DNA of 64,000 nucleotides from Bradyrhizobium ontarionense (GCF_021088345.1 NZ_CP088156.1:5332001-5396000); one strand, 5' to 3'. Counted from the first letter of the stretch, positions 45,794-54,359 are shown. Notes: a model not told the origin generated them from the sequence alone. Numbers and translations: made by a program.

Positions 45794-47167
45794 ATGAAGG
45801 ACACGATGAGATCGCTCGGGCGCGACCGCAACATGTGTGCCTGGGACGATTTCGCCCAGTCGTCGACCGATGCCCGTCTTTCGCTGGCGCAGGCGCAATC
45901 CGGACAGATTCCGCCGTTCCTGCTGCTCTCGGTGCCCGGCATGAGCGCCGGCCAGCATCGGATCTGCTCGGAGCTGTGGACCCGCGACCGCATCGCGGCG
46001 AGCAGCGCGGAGCGGACGCGGTTGGATTTTCGCTTCGACTTGACGATCCGCGACAAGCTTCGTGTCGGATACCTTTCAAACGACTTCCACGACCACGCGA
46101 CCGCCCATCTGCTGATCGAGGCGCTCGAGGCGCATGACCGGGAGCGATGTGAGCTGCACGCCTTCTCGTTCGGCGCCGATGATCAGGGGGCGATGCGTCG
46201 GCGGCTCAACGACGCCTTCCACGCCTTCCACGACGTCGCCGCGTTGGGCGATAGCGCCGCGGCCACCGCGGTGCATGCTGCGCAGATCGATGTTCTGGTC
46301 GATCTCAAAGGCTATACGCGCGGCGCCCGGACCGGGATCCTGATGCTGCATCCGGCGCCGGTTCAGGTGAACTTCCTCGGCTATCCCGGAACGCTCGGCG
46401 GCGATATCTGCGACTACATCATCACCGATCCGTTCGTGACGCCGCCGGCGGCCGCGGCCGACTATTCCGAGAGCTTCGCCTACATGCCGCATTCGTACCA
46501 GCCGCATGGCCGGACGGCGCTCGGCCCGCCGCCGGCCCGTGCCGAGGTGGGCCTGCCGGAAGCCGGCTTCGTGTTCTGCTGCTTCAATCAGGCCTACAAG
46601 CTGACGCCCATGGTGTTCGACCTGTGGTGCCGCCTGCTCGACGCGACGCCGGACAGCGTGTTGTGGCTGCTGGCGTCCGATCAGGCCGAGGGCAATCTGC
46701 GCGGCGAGGCGCTGCGCCGAGGCGTGGCGCCGGCTCGTCTGGTGTTCGCGCCCGAGATGACGCAGAGCGAGCATCTTCGGCGGCTCCAGCTCGCCGATCT
46801 CGTGCTCGACACGGCGCCCTATGGCGCCCACACCACGGCGAGCGACGCGCTCTGGGCCGGCGTGCCGATCGTCACCTGCGCCGGAGATACGTTTGCCTCC
46901 CGGGTTGCCGGCAGCCTGCTGCACGCCGTGGGACTTCCCGAGCTCATTGCCGCCGATGAGGCCGACTATGTCGCGGTGGCGCTGACGCTCGCCACCGAGC
47001 CGGACCTGCTGCAGGCCGCCAAGGCCAGGCTCCGGCGCAACCGGCCGGTCACCCCGCTGTTCGACGCGGCCGCCTATGCCCGATCTCTGCAGGACCTTTA
47101 TGACCAGATGTGGCGCCGCTGCCGTAGCGGCGCTGCGCCGGAGCCGATCTGGGCGTCCAAGTCGTGA
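45794..47167 (+). CDS. OGT-like glycosyltransferase domain protein (GT41 type) without TPRs
   Basis: 457 residues. The C-terminal catalytic part of O-linked GlcNAc transferases (PF13844) is complete: LRVGYLSNDFHDHATAHLLIEALEAHD, LVDLKGYTRGARTGILMLHPAPVQVNFLGYPGTLGG, FVFCCFNQAYKLTPMVFDLWCRLLDATP and LVLDTAPYGAHTTASDALWAGVPIVTCAGDTFASRVAGSLLHAVG. In most rhizobial homologues a long TPR array precedes it. Here the frame opens only 18 bp before the ATG, after an in-frame TGA at 45773, and the protein begins at the linker (NMCAWDDF). It is therefore either a naturally short form or the remnant of a longer gene, truncated next to repeat elements. Substrates of the bacterial members are largely unknown. 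Confidence 0.82.
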   Translation: MKDTMRSLGRDRNMCAWDDFAQSSTDARLSLAQAQSGQIPPFLLLSVPGMSAGQHRICSELWTRDRIAASSAERTRLDFRFDLTIRDKLRVGYLSNDFHDHATAHLLIEALEAHDRERCELHAFSFGADDQGAMRRRLNDAFHAFHDVAALGDSAAATAVHAAQIDVLVDLKGYTRGARTGILMLHPAPVQVNFLGYPGTLGGDICDYIITDPFVTPPAAAADYSESFAYMPHSYQPHGRTALGPPPARAEVGLPEAGFVFCCFNQAYKLTPMVFDLWCRLLDATPDSVLWLLASDQAEGNLRGEALRRGVAPARLVFAPEMTQSEHLRRLQLADLVLDTAPYGAHTTASDALWAGVPIVTCAGDTFASRVAGSLLHAVGLPELIAADEADYVAVALTLATEPDLLQAAKARLRRNRPVTPLFDAAAYARSLQDLYDQMWRRCRSGAAPEPIWASKS

Positions 47168-47236
47168 GCGAGATCAAGTTCTGAACGGGGTGGAGGTGAT
47201 CCGGTTGGCAGTCGCGCCATCGCGGTGTGCCGCAGG

Positions 47237-47797
47237 TCACTTCGTCCTCATGCGTGCTGCAGCGAGTATCCCGATCAAGGCTGCCAGGGCGCCGACGCTG
47301 GTCGCGTTGATCGCGACCAGCGAGGCGTGGTCGGAGTCGGTGACTCTCATCACGGGGGTCCCGAGACGAGAATCGATCAGCAGATAAGACATGAACGGCA
47401 ACGCCAGCAGCGGCAGCGACCGCATGCGCTCGTCGGGGCGGAACAGCAGGGCAGCGAGCAGGGCGCACGGAATGAGGAACAGCTCGACGCCGCTCGGCGT
47501 ACCGAACAGCTTGACGGAGAACACCGTGTTGGCGGTGCCGGTCAGGACCATCAAGGCGCGGCCGGCGAACGAACTGCGGCGCGCCAGCGCCGGGACGGCT
47601 GCGAAGAACGGTGTCGTGAGCAGCGTCAGCCAGGCCGGCCAAGCTGCCGTGCCCGCGATCGCGTGCAGATAGAGCGGATAGAATGGCTGATTGAAGACGA
47701 TGACGATGGCCACCTTGGCGGCGATGTCGGACTGCGGATCGTCAACTGACGCATAGTCCTGTACGGCCGCAAGCCAACGTCCGAGCATGTTACGCAT
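47237..47797 (-). CDS. Membrane protein of unknown function (sensor-like)
   Basis: 186 residues with about five to six hydrophobic segments (AKVAIVIVFNQPFYPLYLHAIAG, AWLTLLTTPFFAAVPAL, ELFLIPCALLAALLF, LPLLALPFMSYLLI, LVAINATSVGALAALIGILAA). It resembles the membrane sensor parts attached to adenylate or diguanylate cyclases, but no output domain follows. It is 80 bp downstream of the histidine kinase gene in the same direction, so it could assist that kinase. Assignment is weak. Confidence 0.6.
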   Translation of the reverse strand: MRNMLGRWLAAVQDYASVDDPQSDIAAKVAIVIVFNQPFYPLYLHAIAGTAAWPAWLTLLTTPFFAAVPALARRSSFAGRALMVLTGTANTVFSVKLFGTPSGVELFLIPCALLAALLFRPDERMRSLPLLALPFMSYLLIDSRLGTPVMRVTDSDHASLVAINATSVGALAALIGILAAARMRTK

Positions 47798-47877
47798 TCA
47801 CGTGCCCCAGTCTTGCATCGGTGCGATCGCTGCGAGGGAAACGCGCCGACGCGCAAGGCGGATCACGTGTATGCGGT

Positions 47878-49467
47878 TCAAGAATTCAGGGCCGTCCGGA
47901 TCATGCGGGCGAGATCGGCGCTCTGATACGGCTTGGTGAGCAGCAGCACGCCTGCGTCGAGCCGGCCGTGATGCACGATCGCGTTCTCCGTATAGCCCGA
48001 CGTGTACAGCACCCTGAGGTGCGGGCGTCGCTTCAAGGCCTCGATCGCGAGCTGACGGCCGTTCATGGCGCCGGGCATGATGATGTCGGTGAACAGGAGA
48101 TCGATGCGCGCGGGGCTGTCGATGATGGCGAGCGCCTCGTCGGCCTTGCTCGCCGCCAGCGTGGTGTAGCCGAGCCGCTTGATCTGGGCGATGACATATT
48201 CGCGCACCAGCGAATCGTCCTCGACGATCAGGATCGATTCGTCGCCGCGCTCTATTCCTGCAGCGTTGCTGTTCGAGAGTGCCGCGTCCGCGTCGGCATT
48301 GGCCTGCGGCAGATAGAGCTTGACCGAGGTGCCGTGCCCCGGCTCGCTGTAGATCTTGATGTGACCGTTGGATTGCTTGACGAAGCCGTAGACCATGCTC
48401 AGCCCGAGGCCGACGCCCTTGCCGACGTCCTTGGTGGTGAAGAACGGCTCGAACACCTTGTCGAGCAGGTTGGCCGGAATGCCTTCGCCGGTGTCGCTGA
48501 CGGCGATCATGACGTAGTTGCCGGGGATCACCTCCGGATTCATGTGCGCATAGGCCTCGTCGAGGTGGACGTTCTTGGTCTCCAGCGTCAGCTTGCCGCC
48601 GTTCGGCATCGCGTCGCGCGCATTGAGCGCCAGGTTCAGGATCGCGGTCGACAGCTGGCTCGGGTCGATCATGGCCGGCGCGGAATCGTGCGCCAGCATC
48701 GATTCGATCTCGATCTGCTCGCCGAGCGTTCGGCGCAGCAGGCGGGCGGTGTCGACCACCATGCCGTTGATGTCGACGCTGCGCGGCTGCAGCGGCTGGC
48801 GGCGGGCGAAGGCCAGCAGGTGGCGCGTGAGATCGGCGCCGCGGGCGGCCGCCGAGTTGATCAGGCTGGTGATCTGCACGAGCTGCGGACGGTCCTTCAC
48901 CGCGTCGGCGAGGATCTCGATGGTGCCGGTGATCACGGTCAGGATGTTGTTGAAGTCGTGGGCAACGCCGCCGGTCAGTTGGCCGATGGCTTCCATCTTC
49001 TGCGCCTGGCGCACCTGCGCCTCGGTGGCCTCGATCTCCTGGAAGCGCCTGACCATCGCTTCCGCGGTGCGCCGCTGCCGCGTCTCCTCCTCGAGCTGCG
49101 CATAGGCCGTCCGCAACTGGGCGCGGGACGGCATCGTCAGCACCCGCGGCAGCATCAGCAGCAGAGCCGCGGCGATGCCGACCGACATGAAGGCCAGGAA
49201 GCCTTTCGTGGCAGCCTCGAGCGTGTACGCAGGGACCCAGATCGTGAGCACCTCGATCAGCCGCGTCATCCCGCAGACGGAGACCCACAGGGCGAAAGCC
49301 CAGAAAATGGAGCTGAACTGAAAGTCGCGGCGACGATAGACGATGAAGGCGAGGACGAACGCGATGGTGAAGAATGCGAAGGAGATGAGGACGTCCGAGA
49401 TGGCGTTCACCCAGATCAATTCAGGCAGCCATAGCAGGCACTCGCCATGCGGCGTGAGCATCGACAT
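47878..49467 (-). CDS. Hybrid histidine kinase with ethylene-receptor-like membrane sensor
   Basis: 529 residues. Residues 15-110 form three membrane helices that match the plant ETR1 ethylene-binding domain in sequence and even in numbering: ISD with Asp25, Ile35, and VCGMTRLIEV, where Cys65 is kept but the copper-binding His69 is Arg. A coiled coil (AQLEEETRQRRTAEAMVRRFQEIEAT) leads to the kinase: H-box GGVAHDFNNILTVI, N-box NLALNARDAM, and the ATP lid DTGEGIP and GLGLSMVYGF. A C-terminal receiver domain ends the protein (phosphoacceptor Asp in LLFTDIIMPG, Lys in LTKPYQ). Relatives such as Synechocystis SynEtr1 bind ethylene. Because of the Arg, copper and ethylene binding is uncertain. Confidence 0.88.
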   Translation of the reverse strand: MSMLTPHGECLLWLPELIWVNAISDVLISFAFFTIAFVLAFIVYRRRDFQFSSIFWAFALWVSVCGMTRLIEVLTIWVPAYTLEAATKGFLAFMSVGIAAALLLMLPRVLTMPSRAQLRTAYAQLEEETRQRRTAEAMVRRFQEIEATEAQVRQAQKMEAIGQLTGGVAHDFNNILTVITGTIEILADAVKDRPQLVQITSLINSAAARGADLTRHLLAFARRQPLQPRSVDINGMVVDTARLLRRTLGEQIEIESMLAHDSAPAMIDPSQLSTAILNLALNARDAMPNGGKLTLETKNVHLDEAYAHMNPEVIPGNYVMIAVSDTGEGIPANLLDKVFEPFFTTKDVGKGVGLGLSMVYGFVKQSNGHIKIYSEPGHGTSVKLYLPQANADADAALSNSNAAGIERGDESILIVEDDSLVREYVIAQIKRLGYTTLAASKADEALAIIDSPARIDLLFTDIIMPGAMNGRQLAIEALKRRPHLRVLYTSGYTENAIVHHGRLDAGVLLLTKPYQSADLARMIRTALNS

Positions 49468-49692
49468 GTCCAGACATCCCCAACCGTACGACCGGCCTGC
49501 GCGGCGCCCCCGCAGCGCGGCCGGTTCCTTAGCAGATCATCGAATTTCCGTTGAGCACACAAGCGTGCTGACCGTCGCAGGCCACAGATTGGTAGATGCA
49601 CACCGTGCCAGCAGCTGAGTCGCCGCCGGTGAATGCGCCGCGCCGCGCGTCGGATGAGGGCCCGTCAGGCATAAGGTATGTCTTGACCTTTG

Positions 49693-49727
49693 TGTACCAA
49701 TCGGTACAGACTATGCGATGTGGTACA
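49693..49727. promoter_or_regulatory. TetR-type operator candidate (TGTACC-N4-GGTACA)
   Basis: TGTACC (49693-49698) AATC GGTACA (49703-49708), a perfect 6 bp inverted repeat, with an extra GGTACA half-site at 49722-49727. It begins 5 bp after a TTGACC hexamer (49683-49688) that could be the -35 box and lies just before the GGAGA ribosome binding site of the DUF1348 gene. The TetR gene in the same operon is the obvious ligand, giving autorepression. Confidence 0.65.
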
Positions 49728-49742
49728 AAAGGAGACGTTGCG

Positions 49743-50204
49743 ATGACCGTGCTGGCCCCACCCTTCACGTTGGAGACTGCCACCAAGAAGGTGCGCGTAG
49801 CTGAAGACGGCTGGAACAGCCGCGATCCCCAACGCGTGTCGCTGGTCTACACACCCGACAGCCGCTGGCGGAATCGCGCCGAATTCATCAACGGCCGTGC
49901 CGAGATCGTCGCCTTCCTCACCCGCAAATGGGCCAAGGAGCTCGACTACCGTCTGATCAAGGAGATCTGGGCCCACAGCGACAATCGGATCGCGGTGCGC
50001 TTTGCCTATGAGTGGCATGACGACAGCGGCAATTGGTTTCGGTCCTACGGCAACGAGAACTGGGAGTTCGACGCGCAAGGGCTGATGCAGCGCCGCTACG
50101 CCTGCATCAACGACCTGCCGATCAAGGAGAGCGAGCGCAAATTTCACTGGCCGCTGGGCCGCCGGCCGGATGATCATCCCGGGCTGACCGAACTGGGGCT
50201 GTAG
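49743..50204 (+). CDS. DUF1348 / NTF2-like protein
   Basis: 153 residues from the ATG at 49743, which is preceded by AAAAGGAGACG. It fits the DUF1348 length and pattern: [64 protein letters not shown], then [26 protein letters not shown]. This is an NTF2-like cone fold with possible binding of a small ligand. The function is unknown. It is 12 bp upstream of a TetR gene, with a TetR-type operator in front of the pair. Confidence 0.88.
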   Translation: MTVLAPPFTLETATKKVRVAEDGWNSRDPQRVSLVYTPDSRWRNRAEFINGRAEIVAFLTRKWAKELDYRLIKEIWAHSDNRIAVRFAYEWHDDSGNWFRSYGNENWEFDAQGLMQRRYACINDLPIKESERKFHWPLGRRPDDHPGLTELGL

Positions 50205-50216
50205 GCGGGGAGCGCT

Positions 50217-50780
50217 ATGCGGACGCTCAACGAGCGCGCCGACGTCATCCCGCCGATCGCCGAGGTGTTTCGCGAGTTCGGCTTCGAGGGCACCTCGCTC
50301 AGCCGCATCACCGAGAAGACAGGCTTGGGCAAAGGCAGCCTGTATCACTTCTTCCCAGGCGGGAAGGAGGAGATGGCGCGTGCCGTACTGGCGCATGTCG
50401 ACGCCTGGTTCGAGCGCGAGATCTTTGCGCCGTTGCGCGATGATCCGCCGCAACAGTCGATCGCGCGGATGTGGCGCGGCGTCGACGACTACTTCCGTTC
50501 CGGCCGGCGCGTCTGTCTCGTCGGGGCCTTCGCCCTGGACGAGACGCGCGACCGTTTCGCGGCTGCCATTGCCAGCTACTTCACACGCTGGATCGAAGGC
50601 CTGCGCGATGCGCTGCTGCGCAGCGGCTGGTCGGCGGCGCAGGCGGGCGACAGCGCCGAGGAGGTGGTGCTTGGCATCCAGGGCGCGCTGGTGCTGGCGC
50701 GCGCCACCAACAACGAGGCGGTGTTCGGCCGCGCGCTGGTGCGGTTCCAGCGACGCCTGCAACAGCCGGCTGCGATCTGA
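50217..50780 (+). CDS. TetR-family transcriptional regulator
   Basis: 187 residues. The N-terminal helix-turn-helix is typical: IPPIAEVFREFGFEGTSLSRITEKTGLGKGSLYHFFPGGKEEMARAVL, with the recognition helix KGSLYHFF. The C-terminal ligand part (about 60-187) has the VDDYFRSGRRVCLVGAFALDETRDRFAAAIASYFTRWIEGL pattern of the YxaF/AcrR-like subgroup. It probably represses its own operon through the TGTACC-N4-GGTACA site and controls the DUF1348 gene. The inducer is unknown. Confidence 0.92.
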   Translation: MRTLNERADVIPPIAEVFREFGFEGTSLSRITEKTGLGKGSLYHFFPGGKEEMARAVLAHVDAWFEREIFAPLRDDPPQQSIARMWRGVDDYFRSGRRVCLVGAFALDETRDRFAAAIASYFTRWIEGLRDALLRSGWSAAQAGDSAEEVVLGIQGALVLARATNNEAVFGRALVRFQRRLQQPAAI

Positions 50781-50913
50781 CGCTGAACCAGCCAACCGAA
50801 GCTGCCTCAGCAAACGGCAGCGGGCGGGCTGAAATATCGGCGCGCGGCTCTCACGAAATCGTGGTTGTCTTGGGCAAGGTCCCGAGCAGCGGCGACAATC
50901 AGGGAGGTCCGGC

Positions 50914-51927
50914 ATGAATGGACTCGGCGGTCTCAACAAATCCCCCAACGGCGTCGTCATCGGGCTGGTGCAGCTGCAGCTTCCGGTCGTGGTGACCAAG
51001 GAAGACCTCGCGCGGCAGACCGAGAAGATCGTCTGGATGGTCGGCAAGGCCCGGCGCAATCTCGGCACCATGGATCTCGTGGTGTTCCCGGAATACGCGC
51101 TGCACGGCCTGTCGATGGACACCAATCCCGAGATCATGTGCAGGCTCGACGGTCCGGAGGTCGCGGCGTTCAAGCAGGCCTGCATCGACAACAGGATCTG
51201 GGGCTGCTTCTCCATCATGGAGCACAATCCCGACGGCAATCCCTACAATTCCGGCCTGATCATCGACAACAATGGCGACATCAAGCTGTACTATCGCAAG
51301 CTGCATCCGTGGATCCCGGTCGAGCCTTGGGAGCCCGGCGACATCGGCATCCCCGTGATCGAGGGGCCGCGCGGCGCCAGGATCGCGCTGATCATCTGCC
51401 ATGACGGCATGTTCCCGGAGATGGCGCGGGAGTGCGCCTATAAGGGCGCCGAGATCATGATCCGCACGGCCGGCTACACCGCGCCGATCCGCGACAGCTG
51501 GCGCTTCACCAACCAGGCCAACGCGTTCCAGAACCTGATGGTGACCGCGAATGTCTGCATGTGCGGCTCCGACGGCTCGTTCGATTCCATGGGCGAGGGC
51601 ATGATCGTGAATTTCGACGGCAGCATTCTCGCCCATGGCACGACGGGGCGCCCCGACGAGATCATCACCGCCGAGGTGCGGCCCGACCTGGTGCGCGAGG
51701 CGCGCATCAACTGGGGCGTCGAGAACAACATCTATCAGCTCTGGCATCGCGGCTATGTCGCGGTGAAGGGCGGCGCGATGGACTGTCCCTACACCTTCAT
51801 GCACGACATGGTGGCCGGCAGCTACCGGCTGCCCTGGGAGGATCAAGTCAAGATCACCGACGGCACGTCCTGCGGATTTCCGGCGCCGACACGCTCATTC
51901 GGCAAGCTCGGCAAGGCGGCCGAGTGA
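50914..51927 (+). CDS. amiF: Formamidase
   Basis: 337 residues, as for AmiF of Helicobacter pylori (334). The nitrilase-fold triad is visible: Glu in VVFPEYALHG, Lys in YYRKLHPWIPVEPWEPG and Cys in LIICHDGMFPE. The segment PWIPVEPWEPGD and the C-terminal ENNIYQLWHRGYVAVKGGAMDCPYTFMHDM are specific to the formamidase/aliphatic amidase group, and AmiF is chosen because of length. It hydrolyses formamide to formate and ammonia, so it may take part in nitrogen scavenging. No regulator of the AmiC type is nearby. The start is set by GGAGG 11 bp upstream. Confidence 0.92.
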   Translation: MNGLGGLNKSPNGVVIGLVQLQLPVVVTKEDLARQTEKIVWMVGKARRNLGTMDLVVFPEYALHGLSMDTNPEIMCRLDGPEVAAFKQACIDNRIWGCFSIMEHNPDGNPYNSGLIIDNNGDIKLYYRKLHPWIPVEPWEPGDIGIPVIEGPRGARIALIICHDGMFPEMARECAYKGAEIMIRTAGYTAPIRDSWRFTNQANAFQNLMVTANVCMCGSDGSFDSMGEGMIVNFDGSILAHGTTGRPDEIITAEVRPDLVREARINWGVENNIYQLWHRGYVAVKGGAMDCPYTFMHDMVAGSYRLPWEDQVKITDGTSCGFPAPTRSFGKLGKAAE

Positions 51928-52376
51928 CCCGCATTCGGCGCTCGATCGGGGAGTCCTGGGAGACCTCGGCCCGTTTGCGCCGAAGTTAGGCAGCGTCGTC
52001 CGGCAGCTGCTGCCGCAGGGCATTCGCGGCGATGATTCATGTGCCCCGGCGCAATCGGCGACGTGGCTGGAACCTCGACAAGCCGACTGACTGCCGATTA
52101 TTATATGCTTAAAATAATTAACGGTCGGCCGGATGGCGGCGCGGCGGTGCCACCGCCAGGGGCTGGCAGCGAATGTCCTCTGGGAGAGGATCATGCATGG
52201 CGGCCGCCCCACACGTCCACCGCATCCGCGCAACATCTGCGGCGGCACCGCGATCCAGCTGCGAGGTCCGTCATGGGTGCATCGGCCAAGGTCATCCGCC
52301 AGCGGCGCATCGTCGCGCGCGAGCCGCAAACGTCGCGGGCCGGTTGCATTCGCGGATGATGGCAGGGGAATGAAGC
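51928..52376. other. Gene-free stretch before the tRNA fragment
   Basis: 449 bp with no credible gene. An AT-rich patch (about 52081-52115, ATTATTATATGCTTAAAATAATTAA) interrupts otherwise GC-rich sequence. The rest holds no recognisable signal. Confidence 0.5.
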
Positions 52377-52421
52377 TGGCGCACCCGACACGATTCGAAC
52401 GTGTGACCTTTGCCTTCGGAG
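52377..52421 (-). other. tRNA-Arg(CCG) 3' fragment, probable attachment site
   Basis: Read on the minus strand this is the 3' 45 bases of a tRNA: anticodon loop CTCCGAA (anticodon CCG at 52419-52417), then the 3' anticodon stem, variable loop, T arm ACACG-TTCGAAT-CGTGT, acceptor strand CGGGTGC, discriminator G and encoded CCA. The 5' half (acceptor, D arm, 5' anticodon stem) is absent. Homology stops exactly at the anticodon loop, where tyrosine integrases often cross over. The integrase gene starts 180 bp to the right, so this is probably the att site at the left end of an integrated element. Confidence 0.8.
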
Positions 52422-52479
52422 CAAGATAGCGTGCCCGTCCGAAAAATGCGATAGGGCACGCTATTCTACGCTATCTTGC
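52421..52479. repeat. Nested inverted repeats beside the att site
   Basis: GCAAGATAGCGT (52421-52432) pairs with ACGCTATCTTGC (52468-52479), a perfect 12 bp match. TAGCGTGCCC (52427-52436) also pairs with GGGCACGCTA (52454-52463). The two pairings are mutually exclusive over part of their length. They could be integrase arm sites, excisionase sites or a transcription attenuator for the integrase gene. Confidence 0.6.
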
Positions 52480-52601
52480 TGACACAGCTGGATATTGTGG
52501 ACAACACAAGCGACGTTCCTATCCAAAAGCTCGCACTGACTTTCTCCCGCCTGCTTACGTCCTGCTTACGCGAGAGATGGTGCCCGGACCGAAGGAACGT
52601 C

Positions 52602-53960
52602 ATGGTCAAGATCACAAAGAGGGTTGTCGAGGCGGCGGAAGTCCAAGAGAAGGACTACATAATATGGGACGACGAGTTGCCTGGCTTTGGGCTACGGGTC
52701 TTCAGTTCCGGCAAGCGCAGTTATGTTATCCAGTATCGAACGAGAGGTCGCTCACGTCGCTACACAGTCGGGCTTCACGGAGCTTGGGTGGCAGAGACCG
52801 CGCGCCGAGAGGCGAAGGTGCAACTCGGTCGAGTCGCTGGCGGCGATGACCCCGTCGAAGAGCGCCAACTGGGCCACAAGGCGATAACTGTGAAGGAACT
52901 GTGTACCCGCTATCTCGCCGATTTGCAGGCCGGTCTCATCCTGGGAAAGGGCGGGCGACCGAAGAAGGGCTCGACAATTGTCACCGTTAAAGGACGCATC
53001 GAGCGTCACATCGTTCCGCTCTTAGGTACCCGGCGGGTCAAGGACCTGACAAAGACCGACATCAATAGGATCCTCAAGGACATCATGTCCGGAAGGACGC
53101 GGGTTTCGGTCAAGACCAAGAAGCTACGCGGAAAGGCAATCGTCCGCGGCGGCGCCGGAACGGCCACGCGCACGGTGGGTCTCCTCGGCGGCATTCTCAC
53201 CTACGCCGTCGAAGGCGGCATTATTGAAAATAATCCGGCCCATGGTCTCCGCAAGCCAAAGGACAATGTACGAACACGTCGACTGTCGGAGGCTGAATAT
53301 CGGATACTGGGTCGGATGCTCCGTGACGCAGCAGAGCAGGAGAAATACGCCACGGTCGTCGATATTATTCGACAGCTTGCACTGACGGGATGCCGTCGAA
53401 GCGAGATGATCAGCCTGAGATGGACGGAGGTCGACGCGGACTCGAGCTGCTTGCGATTGAAGGACAGCAAGGAAGGTGGTTCCATCCGCCCGATTGGACT
53501 GCCTGTCGTCGAATATTTCGAGCGAAGGCGTACCAACGATGTCGGCACATACGTCTTTCCGAGGCAGGGCGAGGACAGCGCGTTCGGCAGCTTCCCGAAC
53601 CATTGGAAGCACATATTCGAGAACTCGCCGCTATCCGATATTACTCCCCACGTCCTCCGTCATAGCTTCGCGAGTATCGCCAATGATCTCGGCATTACCG
53701 AGGTAACCATCGCAGCCCTGGTTGGTCATGCCAAAGGTTCGGTGACGAGCAAGTACATCCATACGCTCGACACAGCGCTGATCACGGCTGCGGACACGAT
53801 CTCGGGCTACGTTCACGGGCTCCTTGACGGTATTGAGTTCAAGCAGGCCGCCTACGCATTGGACCGGGATTCACGGAAAGCCTCCTTGGCTCGCTTTTTG
53901 AGGAGGGCTTCTAGCGGTGACCAGGGCGAGGCCGACGAGAAGTGCCGTCTGGCGGCCTAG
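52602..53960 (+). CDS. int: Tyrosine-type site-specific integrase
   Basis: 452 residues from the ATG at 52602, MVKITKRVVEAAEVQEKDYIIWDDELPGFGLRV, the normal N-terminus of the DUF4102-containing (P4-like) integrases. The catalytic pattern is intact: Arg in LTGCRRSEMISLRW, HVLRHSFASIA (His-X-X-Arg), LVGHAKGSVTSKYIH (His and nucleophile Tyr). Slightly lower GC and different codon use from the neighbours suggest transfer. It starts 180 bp to the right of the tRNA-Arg 3' fragment, so it probably integrated the element at the 3' end of a tRNA-Arg gene. The C-terminal tail (RDSRKASLARFLRRASS) is longer than usual. Confidence 0.92.
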   Translation: MVKITKRVVEAAEVQEKDYIIWDDELPGFGLRVFSSGKRSYVIQYRTRGRSRRYTVGLHGAWVAETARREAKVQLGRVAGGDDPVEERQLGHKAITVKELCTRYLADLQAGLILGKGGRPKKGSTIVTVKGRIERHIVPLLGTRRVKDLTKTDINRILKDIMSGRTRVSVKTKKLRGKAIVRGGAGTATRTVGLLGGILTYAVEGGIIENNPAHGLRKPKDNVRTRRLSEAEYRILGRMLRDAAEQEKYATVVDIIRQLALTGCRRSEMISLRWTEVDADSSCLRLKDSKEGGSIRPIGLPVVEYFERRRTNDVGTYVFPRQGEDSAFGSFPNHWKHIFENSPLSDITPHVLRHSFASIANDLGITEVTIAALVGHAKGSVTSKYIHTLDTALITAADTISGYVHGLLDGIEFKQAAYALDRDSRKASLARFLRRASSGDQGEADEKCRLAA

Positions 53961-54359
53961 GTGCTACGCTAGGCGCGTCGTATGTCATGGCCTGGGAAGG
54001 CGCAGGGCAGCCGATCAGCACGGTCGCGCAGGCACGTTAGTCAAAGCTCGGTCAGACCTGCGTCACAGACCTCGGTGCGTTCGGAATAGTTGCGGCGCAG
54101 GCCTCCGAGCCTCAGCCTGAGCGGGGTTCAAGCCGTAGCTTCTTGTCGTTGGACAGTTTCGAGCACTGCCCTGGGCGCTGGCTCCTCATTCCGTCGCCAT
54201 AAGAATTCGCTATGGCGGCAGAGGACAGTCGTGCTTCCCCTGTCATCATGCGTATATCTACTTTTTACCCGTCGGCCGCAGCAAAAAATTCAAGGGCAAG
54301 ATCACCGAAGAGTCAGAGTTCGCGGGCGCATCATTTTGTAGCAGCTATGGAGCGGGCCA
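53961..54359. other. Intergenic region upstream of the ABC importer operon
   Basis: 399 bp with no gene, more AT-rich than the surroundings between 54130 and 54350. It carries the operator candidate at 54195-54217 and must hold the promoter of the importer operon; I could not settle the promoter boxes. Confidence 0.55.
54195..54217. promoter_or_regulatory. Nac-type operator candidate upstream of the importer operon
   Basis: CGCCATA AGAATTCGC TATGGCG, perfect 7 bp inverted arms with a 9 bp spacer, 142 bp upstream of the first gene. The core ATA-N9-TAT equals the known Nac consensus. The same pattern with TATGGCGGCAGA downstream occurs at 61371-61389. The Nac-like LysR gene at 60363 is the likely regulator. 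Confidence 0.7.

Noticed and set aside
52377..52421. Functional tRNA-Arg gene
   Set aside because: Only the 3' half from the anticodon loop is present; the D arm and 5' acceptor strand are missing, so it cannot make a tRNA.
52476..52601. Longer start for the integrase at 52476
   Set aside because: The extra 42 codons begin inside the inverted repeats and do not resemble the family; MVKITKRVVEAA at 52602 is the normal N-terminus.
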